Below are positions 1 through 6,298 of a stretch of DNA of 48,323 nucleotides, piece after piece. Origin of the DNA: Ruminococcaceae bacterium UBA3323 (GTDB lineage: Bacteria; Bacillota; Clostridia; Oscillospirales; Acutalibacteraceae); the NCBI GenBank assembly GCA_002361935.1, contig DESD01000014.1, positions 1-48,323 on the forward strand. Reading direction: 5' to 3'. The position numbers were made by a program, and so were the translations under genes. The first letter of the stretch is position 1. Each line of letters starts with the position of its first letter. Below the pieces are notes generated by a model. It searched no databases and was not told where the DNA came from. It worked only from the letters and a program-made list of their open reading frames with translations.

Positions 1-1
1 G

Positions 2-17
2 TTTAGTCTTTGCTAAA
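2..17. promoter_or_regulatory. DtxR-like metal box at the left edge
   Basis: The sequence TTTAGTCTTTGCTAAA is nearly identical, in the same reading direction, to the minus-strand sequence of the box inside the feo promoter at 3304-3319 (GTTAGTCTTTGCTAAT). It probably belongs to a gene left of the window that is controlled by the same metal regulator. This is inferred from similarity only. Confidence 0.4.
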
Positions 18-30
18 GAAACAATAAATG

Positions 31-58
31 AAGCCGGCAGGTTAATACCTGCCGGCTT
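31..58 (-). terminator. terminator of the feo operon
   Basis: A perfect 11-bp stem (AAGCCGGCAGG / CCTGCCGGCTT) with a 6-base loop lies just beyond the stop codon of the small Cys-rich gene. A moderately T-rich tract follows on the minus strand. The + strand side also has a T-run (CCTTTTT), so it may act in both directions. Confidence 0.75.
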
Positions 59-68
59 CCTTTTTGAG

Positions 69-245
69 TTATTCGTCTTTTTTATGGCAGATTTCCGATG
101 CGGCGCAGTTTTCACATCCGCAGCCGCAGGAGGTTTTGCCCTTTTTCTTATCCTTAATCATTTTAGCAATAATAGCCGCCAGAATCCCGATAACGATTAC
201 CGCAATAATGATTGTTGCAAGATTTTCAGTTAAAAAAGCGAGCAT
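69..245 (-). CDS. FeoB-associated Cys-rich membrane protein
   Basis: A 58-residue protein encoded directly after feoB. It has one N-terminal transmembrane helix (about residues 8-27: ATIIIAVIVIGILAAII), a Lys-rich patch, then a cysteine cluster with the pattern SCGCGCENCAASEIC. This is the layout of the small FeoB-associated Cys-rich membrane proteins of Firmicutes, thought to take a FeoC-like role, perhaps binding Fe(II) or an Fe-S centre at the FeoB channel. The start is set by a good Shine-Dalgarno (AAAGGAG) that overlaps the feoB stop region, with 13 bases between the genes, so it is cotranslated in the feo operon. The family match is by recall of composition and context; the exact function is not established. 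Confidence 0.85.
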   Translation of the reverse strand: MLAFLTENLATIIIAVIVIGILAAIIAKMIKDKKKGKTSCGCGCENCAASEICHKKDE

Positions 246-258
246 AGAATTTTCTCCT

Positions 259-2688
259 TTATTTTGTAACTGTTTCCTTCTTTTTAGAAGTTTTTACTTT
301 TACTTTAAGTGAATTATCCTCTTTATATGGCTTAACAAGCATGTAAATCATAAATGCAATGATAATTGCCGCAACGATTGTACCGATAATGCTTCCGCTG
401 CCTGTAAAGAGCATACCAAGCTGATATACAATCAGTGAAATTGCATACGCAAACAAACACTGATAACCAATTGCAAACCAAGTCCACTTAGCGCTGTTCA
501 TCTCTCTCTTAATAGCACCGATTGCTGCGAAGCAAGGAGCACAGAGAAGATTGAAGATCAGGAACGAATAGCCTGCAAGCCTTGTCATTCCCTCAAAATC
601 AAGCACGCCGAATACACCGACAACCTCTTCTTTGGCAACAAGACCCATGACGGTTGCAACGGTTGCCTTAATTGTACCAAAGCCGATTGGCTTGAATATC
701 CAGCATACAACACTGCCGATCATACCGAGAATACTGGATTCCAGTTCCATTTCGGGATCAAAGGTAAATGAGCCGTTTACTACGCCGAAAGCGGATGCTG
801 CCCAGATAAAAACGGATGAAAGCAAAATGATTGTGCCTGCCTTTTTAATAAAGGAAGACCCTCTTTCCCACATAGAGCGTAAAACATTGCCGAAAGTCGG
901 CCAATGGTAAGCAGGAAGTTCCATAACAAACGGCGCAGGATCGCCTGCAAACATTTTTGTTTTCTTAAGCATGATGCCTGAAATTATAATTGCCGCAATA
1001 CCAAGGAAATATGCACTCGGTGCAACCCACCAAGCTTTATTGAACAAGGCTGATGCAATCATTGCAATGATAGGAAGTTTAGCACCGCACGGGATAAAGG
1101 TTGTTGTCATAATCGTCATTTTACGGTCTCTGTCATTTTCAATGGTTCTTGAAGCCATAATTCCCGGAACACCGCAGCCTGTGCCAATAAGCATAGGAAT
1201 AAAGGACTTACCGCTTAAACCGAATTTACGGAAAATTCTGTCAAGCACAAATGCAATACGAGCCATATATCCGCAGCTTTCCAGGAAGGCAAGCATAATG
1301 AAGAGCACGAGCATCTGCGGAACAAAACCGAGAACAGCACCTACACCGCCGATTATGCCATCAACAAGAAGGCTTGAAAGCCATTCTGCACAATTGATTT
1401 TATCCAGACCTGCCTGAGCAAGAGCAGGAATTCCTCTCCACCAGACACCGAAATCCTCCGTTGCAGGCACACCGTCAGCTTCAAGCGCTGCATCAACCGT
1501 TTCGGAAATATCATAACCTGCTTCAGCAAGGGATTCACCATAGCTGCCGTAGGCTTCATCAAAAGCACCGAAATCTTCTTCACTGATTGCAGCCTGAATA
1601 TCGTCGGCACCGATAACATCAGCTTTAACAGCAGCATCAACAGTGGAAACAACATCCTCTGTCCATACATTTTCAAGGGCATATTCCGTTATTGCCTCAT
1701 CATAATCACTTGTACCGATTCCGAGCGGATGGAAGCCGTCACCAAACAAACCGTCATTCGTCCAGTCTGTAACAAAACCGCCGATTGTTGAAACCGAAAT
1801 ATAATAAACAAGGAACATTATAACAGCAAAAATCGGAAGTGCCGCAAAACGGTTCGTAACAACCTTATCAATTTTATCAGATACAGATAATTTATTCTGA
1901 TTTTTCTTTTTATAGCAGCCTTTAATTATGGAAGCTATGTAAATATATCTTTCATTTGTAATAATGCTTTCCGCATCGTCATCCAGTTCATTTTCGGCAG
2001 CCTGAATATCCTTTTCAATATGATTCAGAACATCCTTATCAAGATTAAGCTGAGAAAGAACCTTTTCATCCCTTTCAAAAATCTTGATTGCATACCAGCG
2101 TTGCTGCTCCTCGGGCATATCGTGAACAGTTACTTCTTCAATATGTGCAAGAGCGTGTTCTACTGAGCCGCTGAAGCTATGCTGCGGAATCGTTTTTTCC
2201 CCGTTTGCTGCATGAATTGCTTCCTCAGCAGCCTCGGCAATACCGCTTCCCTTCAACGCTGAAATTTCAACAACCTTGCAGCCAACGGCTCTTGACAATT
2301 CCGCAATATTGATTTTATCACCGTTTTTCTTGACAACATCCATCATATTAACGGCAACAACAACAGGAATACCAAGCTCTGTTAACTGTGTTGTTAAATA
2401 AAGGTTTCTTTCAAGGTTTGTTCCGTCTACTATATTAAGAATAGCATCCGGGCGCTCGGAAATCAAATAATTTCTTGCAACAACCTCCTCTAATGTATAC
2501 GGAGAAAGAGAATAGATGCCCGGCAAATCTGTAATAATCACATCATTATGTTTTTTTAATTTTCCTTCCTTTTTCTCAACCGTAACACCCGGCCAGTTAC
2601 CAACAAATTGATTTGAGCCTGTAAGTGCATTAAAAAGAGTTGTTTTACCGCAGTTCGGATTGCCTGCAAGAGCGATTTTTATACTCAT
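259..2688 (-). CDS. feoB: ferrous iron transport protein B
   Basis: An 809-residue FeoB that drives Fe(II) import through the membrane. The N-terminal G domain shows G1 GNPNCGKTT (residues 9-17), G3 DLPG (54-57), G4 NMMD (114-117) and G5 SALKG (143-147), followed by the helical GDI-like spacer and a membrane part with Gate motifs (LESCGYMARIAFVLDR; IPMLIGTGCGVPGIMA). Odd: the loop after the first transmembrane helix carries an acidic insertion of about 110 residues (about 310-420) that includes two copies of a TVDAA-type repeat. In E. coli FeoB this loop is short as I recall it. Third gene of the feoA-feoA-feoB-Cys-rich operon. A DtxR-like box sits in the 80-bp gap upstream, and AAAGGA precedes the ATG. 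Confidence 0.97.
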   Translation of the reverse strand: MSIKIALAGNPNCGKTTLFNALTGSNQFVGNWPGVTVEKKEGKLKKHNDVIITDLPGIYSLSPYTLEEVVARNYLISERPDAILNIVDGTNLERNLYLTTQLTELGIPVVVAVNMMDVVKKNGDKINIAELSRAVGCKVVEISALKGSGIAEAAEEAIHAANGEKTIPQHSFSGSVEHALAHIEEVTVHDMPEEQQRWYAIKIFERDEKVLSQLNLDKDVLNHIEKDIQAAENELDDDAESIITNERYIYIASIIKGCYKKKNQNKLSVSDKIDKVVTNRFAALPIFAVIMFLVYYISVSTIGGFVTDWTNDGLFGDGFHPLGIGTSDYDEAITEYALENVWTEDVVSTVDAAVKADVIGADDIQAAISEEDFGAFDEAYGSYGESLAEAGYDISETVDAALEADGVPATEDFGVWWRGIPALAQAGLDKINCAEWLSSLLVDGIIGGVGAVLGFVPQMLVLFIMLAFLESCGYMARIAFVLDRIFRKFGLSGKSFIPMLIGTGCGVPGIMASRTIENDRDRKMTIMTTTFIPCGAKLPIIAMIASALFNKAWWVAPSAYFLGIAAIIISGIMLKKTKMFAGDPAPFVMELPAYHWPTFGNVLRSMWERGSSFIKKAGTIILLSSVFIWAASAFGVVNGSFTFDPEMELESSILGMIGSVVCWIFKPIGFGTIKATVATVMGLVAKEEVVGVFGVLDFEGMTRLAGYSFLIFNLLCAPCFAAIGAIKREMNSAKWTWFAIGYQCLFAYAISLIVYQLGMLFTGSGSIIGTIVAAIIIAFMIYMLVKPYKEDNSLKVKVKTSKKKETVTK

Positions 2689-2709
2689 ATTCTTAGTTCC
2701 TTTTATTTA

Positions 2710-2728
2710 TTAGTTTAGACTAACTCAA
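2710..2728. promoter_or_regulatory. DtxR-like operator in front of feoB
   Basis: TTAGTTTAGACTAACTCAA matches 15 of 19 positions of the classical DtxR/IdeR consensus TTAGGTTAGCCTAACCTAA. It lies inside the feo operon, 22 bp before the feoB start, which suggests an extra metal-controlled internal promoter or a second binding site. A small hairpin (GGGCA/TGCCC) lies between it and feoA. Confidence 0.55.
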
Positions 2729-2768
2729 CTTTTAATTTATAGGGCAAGAAGAATTCCTGCCCGAAAAA

Positions 2769-2996
2769 TTATATATTTTCCACCTCAATCATTTCAGCAT
2801 CCGCTTTTCTTAAGGAAAGCTCATATCCGCGAACGGTAATTTCAACCGGATCGCCAAGCGGAGCTACCTTACGGATATGAACCTCAACCCCTCTGGTTAT
2901 TCCCATATCCATAATACGGCGCTTAACCGCTCCCTCGCCACGGAGCTTAACAACCTTTAGAGTTTCGCCGATCTTCGCTTCTTTTAAAGTTTTCAT
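2769..2996 (-). CDS. feoA: FeoA family protein (second copy)
   Basis: A 75-residue SH3-like FeoA domain protein (MKTLKEAKIGETLKVVKL... RRIMDMGITRG... EITVRGYELSLRKADAEMI). FeoA proteins are small cytosolic partners of FeoB thought to modulate transport. The hallmarks are the RR-MDMG(I/L) turn near residues 26-34 and the C-terminal RGYELSLRK-A-I strand. The start follows a strong AGGAGG that overlaps the end of the first feoA gene, so the two are translationally coupled. Two consecutive feoA genes before feoB are common in clostridia. Confidence 0.93.
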   Translation of the reverse strand: MKTLKEAKIGETLKVVKLRGEGAVKRRIMDMGITRGVEVHIRKVAPLGDPVEITVRGYELSLRKADAEMIEVENI

Positions 2997-3008
2997 ATGT
3001 ATATCCTC

Positions 3009-3218
3009 CTATACCATAATTTTACTTGCCATTTCCTTGCTTATTGCAACACGGGAATCTTTTACATTAACAATCAGATTTCCACCGATTGATGAAACAA
3101 TGCTTACTGTTCCGCCAACAACAAAGCCAAGATTTTCAAGATGTTGTTTAACCTCGGGCTTACCGCCGATTTTTTTTATAATATTTTCCTCACCTGCATC
3201 TGCAAAAGTTAAGGGCAT
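3009..3218 (-). CDS. feoA: FeoA family protein (first copy)
   Basis: First gene of the iron uptake operon; a FeoA-like SH3 protein of 69 residues (MPLTFADAGEENIIKKIGG... HLENLGFVVGGTVSIVSSIGGNLIVNVKDSRVAISKEMASKIMV). I place the start at the third possible codon because the GGAG at 3227-3230 then lies 8 bases upstream. An upstream GTG (3227) and ATG (3224) are too close to that Shine-Dalgarno. Its promoter region carries two overlapping metal boxes, so it should be switched off when iron is plentiful (inference from the DtxR-like sites and the divergent DtxR-family gene). Confidence 0.92.
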   Translation of the reverse strand: MPLTFADAGEENIIKKIGGKPEVKQHLENLGFVVGGTVSIVSSIGGNLIVNVKDSRVAISKEMASKIMV

Positions 3219-3275
3219 AAACATCACTCCGTTCTTTTCGCAATAGTTGAAACTAACTCGAAGCTTTTAAAAACT

Positions 3276-3319
3276 GGTTAGATTTGCCTAACCGAGGTAT
3301 ATATTAGCAAAGACTAACT
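3276..3319. promoter_or_regulatory. two DtxR-like operators of the feo operon
   Basis: The downstream site at 3276-3293 has perfect 6-bp arms (GGTTAG/CTAACC). The 19-mer from 3278 to 3296 matches the DtxR consensus at 15 of 19 positions. A second site (TTAGCAAAGACTAACT, 3304-3319) fills the promoter spacer and touches the -10 element. Occupation of either would block RNA polymerase. Confidence 0.65.
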
Positions 3320-3329
3320 GCTTTGTCAA
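3301..3329 (-). promoter_or_regulatory. feo operon promoter
   Basis: Minus-strand TTGACA (3324-3329), 17-base spacer, TAATAT (3301-3306). It lies 83 bp upstream of the first feoA and overlaps the metal boxes. Confidence 0.75.
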
Positions 3330-3358
3330 GAGCAAATTTAAACTTTTTAAAGAAAAAA

Positions 3359-3387
3359 TTGAAAAAAAGAAAAATCTATGCTATATT
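3359..3387 (+). promoter_or_regulatory. promoter of the DtxR-family gene
   Basis: TTGAAA (3359-3364), 17-base spacer, TATATT (3382-3387), 60 bp before the chosen start. It is back to back with the feo promoter, so one regulator can see both. Confidence 0.55.
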
Positions 3388-3446
3388 AATATTCAATGAA
3401 AAAGCATACTTTGTAAAAAATGAATCCAAGGGCGGTAAAAATTATT

Positions 3447-3824
3447 ATGAAGATTCAAAAATCAGCAGAGGATTATCTTGAAACTATTTTAATTATCAAA
3501 AACAGAAAAGGCGTTGTTCGATCTATTGATATTGTAAATGAGCTTGAATTTTCCAAACCAAGTGTCAGTGTAGCTATGAAAAATCTGCGTGAAAACGGAT
3601 ATATTGATGTTGATGATAACGGCTACATTTCCCTGCTTGCAAAGGGAATGGAAATTGCCGAAACCATGTACGAAAGGCATATTGCAATTTCAAACTGGCT
3701 GATTGCCATAGGTGTTAATCCGGAAACGGCAGTTGAGGATGCCTGCAAAATCGAGCATGTTATAAGCGCCGAAAGCTTTGAGGCGGTTAAAAAATATTTA
3801 ACGGATATAGACAAAACAGAGTAA
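3447..3824 (+). CDS. DtxR/MntR-family metal-dependent repressor
   Basis: A 125-residue metalloregulator with an N-terminal winged helix (SAEDYLETI... SIDIVNELEFSKPSVSVAMKNLRENGYI) and the dimer/metal-binding half. It lacks the SH3-like third domain, as MntR does. Likely metal ligands are Asp9 and Glu12 in the first helix, the His of YERH, and the CKIEH segment. The first-helix Asp is MntR-like, but the Cys before IEH matches DtxR/IdeR Cys102 rather than MntR Glu99, so the site is a hybrid. The divergent feo operon and its DtxR-like boxes suggest it is the Fe(II) sensor for iron uptake. The start at 3447 fits the family N-terminus and an AAGGGCGG upstream; an in-frame ATG at 3420 has no Shine-Dalgarno. 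Confidence 0.9.
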   Translation: MKIQKSAEDYLETILIIKNRKGVVRSIDIVNELEFSKPSVSVAMKNLRENGYIDVDDNGYISLLAKGMEIAETMYERHIAISNWLIAIGVNPETAVEDACKIEHVISAESFEAVKKYLTDIDKTE

Positions 3825-3837
3825 TTAAGTATTACAA

Positions 3838-3868
3838 AAGCAGACGGATAAACCGTCTGCTTTTTTTA
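3838..3868 (+). terminator. terminator of the DtxR-family gene
   Basis: Stem AGCAGACGG / CCGTCTGCT followed by a run of T, 15 bp after the stop codon. Confidence 0.85.
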
Positions 3869-3984
3869 CATTTATCGCATAAAACCAACTGAATTTTCTG
3901 CGTAAACACACAGCGTCTTCAAACGGAAATGCTATAGTTCAGATATAGCTTTCTCTTGAAGGGCATAATCTGTTTTTTCTATTT

Positions 3985-4461
3985 CTATTCAAATTCTATA
4001 GCTATATTTGCTTCCCTGAACTGCAGTGATTTATAGGAATAATCATCTCTTTGAAGCAGGGTAAAGCTGCCAAGTGCGGTTTTACCGTCATATCTGAAGC
4101 CATCTGCCGTTTTGGATGCATTATCGGGAAAGTCCTCCCGAACAGCATTGAACGCTTCATAAACAGCCTTGGCAGGATTGGTATCATCTATCTTATCGGA
4201 AACGATTTCATATTCCATATCAAGATATTTAAAATTCGCCGATTTACCGTTATAAACAATGCACATACCGTTTGCATTGGTTGAGGTTGCCGTTACGGTT
4301 ACTACGTTTTCAGCCATTGAAATTTCACAGGTATATAAAAAATCCCCTGCTTCCACGGAAGCATTCTGCCTGAAATCCCGAAGCTCGGGGGTATATGTTT
4401 TAACGCTGCAGCCTGCAAGCAAAACACAGAATACTGCTATTATCGGCACAATTTTTTTCAA
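3985..4461 (-). CDS. putative lipoprotein of unknown function
   Basis: A 158-residue protein with a lipoprotein signal peptide: MKKIVP, hydrophobic core, lipobox LAGC with the lipidated Cys at residue 19. The mature part is mostly polar and predicted to be beta-rich (AGDFLYTCEISMAENVVTVTAT...). No known domain is recognised. It starts with TTG directly at the signal peptide; the frame is closed upstream by TAG. It lies 14 bp after nnr and is the last gene of the GNAT/beta-galactosidase/acpS/nnr operon. It probably sits on the outer face of the membrane. No partner or substrate can be inferred. Confidence 0.75.
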   Translation of the reverse strand: MKKIVPIIAVFCVLLAGCSVKTYTPELRDFRQNASVEAGDFLYTCEISMAENVVTVTATSTNANGMCIVYNGKSANFKYLDMEYEIVSDKIDDTNPAKAVYEAFNAVREDFPDNASKTADGFRYDGKTALGSFTLLQRDDYSYKSLQFREANIAIEFE

Positions 4462-4475
4462 ATGCTATCATTCCA

Positions 4476-5981
4476 TTACTCAAATTCAATCATTAAAGCA
4501 CCCAGAAGCTCAAGCATATCGTTTACGGTCATTCCCCTTTGGCTTAATTCCCTTGCGGCTATATCTCCGCATAAGCCATGAATATAAACTGCCGAAGCAG
4601 CGGCATTGAACGGAGCCATTCCCTGTGCAATAAACGAAGCAGTCATGCCGGTAAGCATATCGCCGGTTCCGCCCATTGCCATACCCGCATTGCCGGTTGT
4701 GTTGACAAGAACATTCACACCGTCTGTTACAACCGTGTTTGCGCCCTTAAGCACAACAATACAGTCAAAATCCTTTGCAAAGGCTTTTGCACAGGCAATT
4801 CTGTTTTTCTGCACAAAGGCAGCATCCTTACCGATAAGCCTTGCCATCTCTCCGGGATGAGGGGTTAAAACAACAGGAGCTTTAGAGTCCTTCAAAACAT
4901 CTATATTCAAAGATATGGAATTTATGCCGTCTGCATCTATAACAACAGGAACATCGCTTTCCTTTACAATCTGATTCACAATCAGCTGCGTATCATCATT
5001 TACACCGATACCACAGCCAACTGCGATACTGTCTGCCCATTTGACTTCAGCAAGAAGATCCGTCAGTGCACCCACAGAAAGGGTCTTATCCTCATTTTCG
5101 CTTAAAGGAGCAAATACAGGCTGCGTTAAATTTGAGGTCAGCGCACCGTAAATGGATTTCGGAAAAGCACATTTCAAAAGTCCAACTCCCGTTTTAAGCG
5201 CCGCCTCGGCACAGATAACGGCAGCGCCGGGCATCTTATAGCTGCCGCAGATATTAAGCTGCCTGCCGAAATCACCTTTATTTGAATTAAGCGTTCTTTT
5301 CCCAAAAGAGCTTTTTACATAAGTTTTTGTTATGGTTAAAGCGCAATCTTCACTGTAGCAATCATTTGGAATTCCGATATTTACGGCAGTAATTTTACCG
5401 CAGTATTCATTTGCAGGAGGAAGAATATGGCAATACTTGTAGGCAGATATGGCAATAGTTAAATCTGCACGCACGGCGTTGATAACCGAGCCATCCGTTG
5501 CGTTAGTGCCGCTTGGAATATCAACAGACACAACGATTGCTCCGCTTTCATTAATTGCGTTAAAAACAGAACTGAACGGCTCTTTCGGCTCTCCGTGAAA
5601 GCCGATGCCGAAAATGCAGTCTACAATCAAAGCACAATTCATATCGCAGTCTGCAAAATCTGTTACTTTAACACCACTTTCTACAGCTTCATCAAAATAT
5701 TTTTTCGGTGCAGGCAAGGCAGGCTCTTTATCGCAAAGCACAATTTCAGCCTGATTGCCGAACTGGCAAAGCCTTTTTGCAATAACAAAGCCATCACCTG
5801 CATTTTTTCCGTTTCCGCAGAAAACAAGAATTCGTTTTCCTTCTATTTCCCTGCCGTAAAATTTAACAATTTTATCTACGCATTTTCTACCTGCTCGGTT
5901 CATTAATTCGGGTTCGGAAAAATACTTTTCTATTGCTTTTTCCTCTGCTGATTTTATTTCTTTTTCCGTTAATATTCTCAT
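4476..5981 (-). CDS. nnr: bifunctional NAD(P)H-hydrate epimerase / ADP-dependent NAD(P)H-hydrate dehydratase
   Basis: A metabolite-repair enzyme that converts damaged NADHX/NADPHX back to NAD(P)H. The N-terminal YjeF-N epimerase domain (about 1-210) shows the glycine-rich CGNGKNAGDGFVIAKRL, and the C-terminal ribokinase-like dehydratase (about 225-500) shows TPHPGEM and GGTGDMLTGM. The total of 501 residues is normal for the fused form. I choose the ATG at 5981 (MRILTEKEIKSAEE) because GGGAG lies 5 bases upstream; an ATG at 5993 lies inside acpS and lacks a site. It follows acpS with a 2-base gap, a frequent pairing in Firmicutes. Confidence 0.95.
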   Translation of the reverse strand: MRILTEKEIKSAEEKAIEKYFSEPELMNRAGRKCVDKIVKFYGREIEGKRILVFCGNGKNAGDGFVIAKRLCQFGNQAEIVLCDKEPALPAPKKYFDEAVESGVKVTDFADCDMNCALIVDCIFGIGFHGEPKEPFSSVFNAINESGAIVVSVDIPSGTNATDGSVINAVRADLTIAISAYKYCHILPPANEYCGKITAVNIGIPNDCYSEDCALTITKTYVKSSFGKRTLNSNKGDFGRQLNICGSYKMPGAAVICAEAALKTGVGLLKCAFPKSIYGALTSNLTQPVFAPLSENEDKTLSVGALTDLLAEVKWADSIAVGCGIGVNDDTQLIVNQIVKESDVPVVIDADGINSISLNIDVLKDSKAPVVLTPHPGEMARLIGKDAAFVQKNRIACAKAFAKDFDCIVVLKGANTVVTDGVNVLVNTTGNAGMAMGGTGDMLTGMTASFIAQGMAPFNAAASAVYIHGLCGDIAARELSQRGMTVNDMLELLGALMIEFE

Positions 5982-5983
5982 AC

Positions 5984-6298
5984 TTACTCCCATAAAATAA
6001 CCGATGCCACTGCATAATCACCATCATGACTGATTGAAACATCTGAATTTTCAATACCGGTAATATACGGTTTTCCCTTCTCATCGTGATTAATTTCTAT
6101 TGAATTAAGCCTTTTTTGAATTCCCGTTCCCTTTGCTTTAAAATATGCCTCCTTGGCTGCAAAAATCCCTGCAAAGGTTTCGGCTTTTTTTGAATAAAGA
6201 ATTTCTTTTTCAGTGAAAACAGATGCCCTGAAGCTGTCTTTTTCAAGGCTTTTTTCTATTCTTGAAATTCTTATAATATCTGTTCCTATACTAAACAT
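5984..6298 (-). CDS. acpS: holo-[acyl-carrier-protein] synthase
   Basis: Transfers 4'-phosphopantetheine from CoA to acyl carrier protein, activating fatty acid synthesis. The family motifs are present: IGTDI with the catalytic Asp at the start, FTEKEILY, and FAAKEAYFKAKGTGI with the Mg-binding Glu. At 104 residues it is slightly shorter than typical. The ATG at 6298 has GGGA 6 bases upstream; an ATG at 6304 is nearly as good. The start overlaps the end of the beta-galactosidase gene, so this housekeeping gene depends on the operon promoter or an unseen internal one. Confidence 0.95.
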   Translation of the reverse strand: MFSIGTDIIRISRIEKSLEKDSFRASVFTEKEILYSKKAETFAGIFAAKEAYFKAKGTGIQKRLNSIEINHDEKGKPYITGIENSDVSISHDGDYAVASVILWE

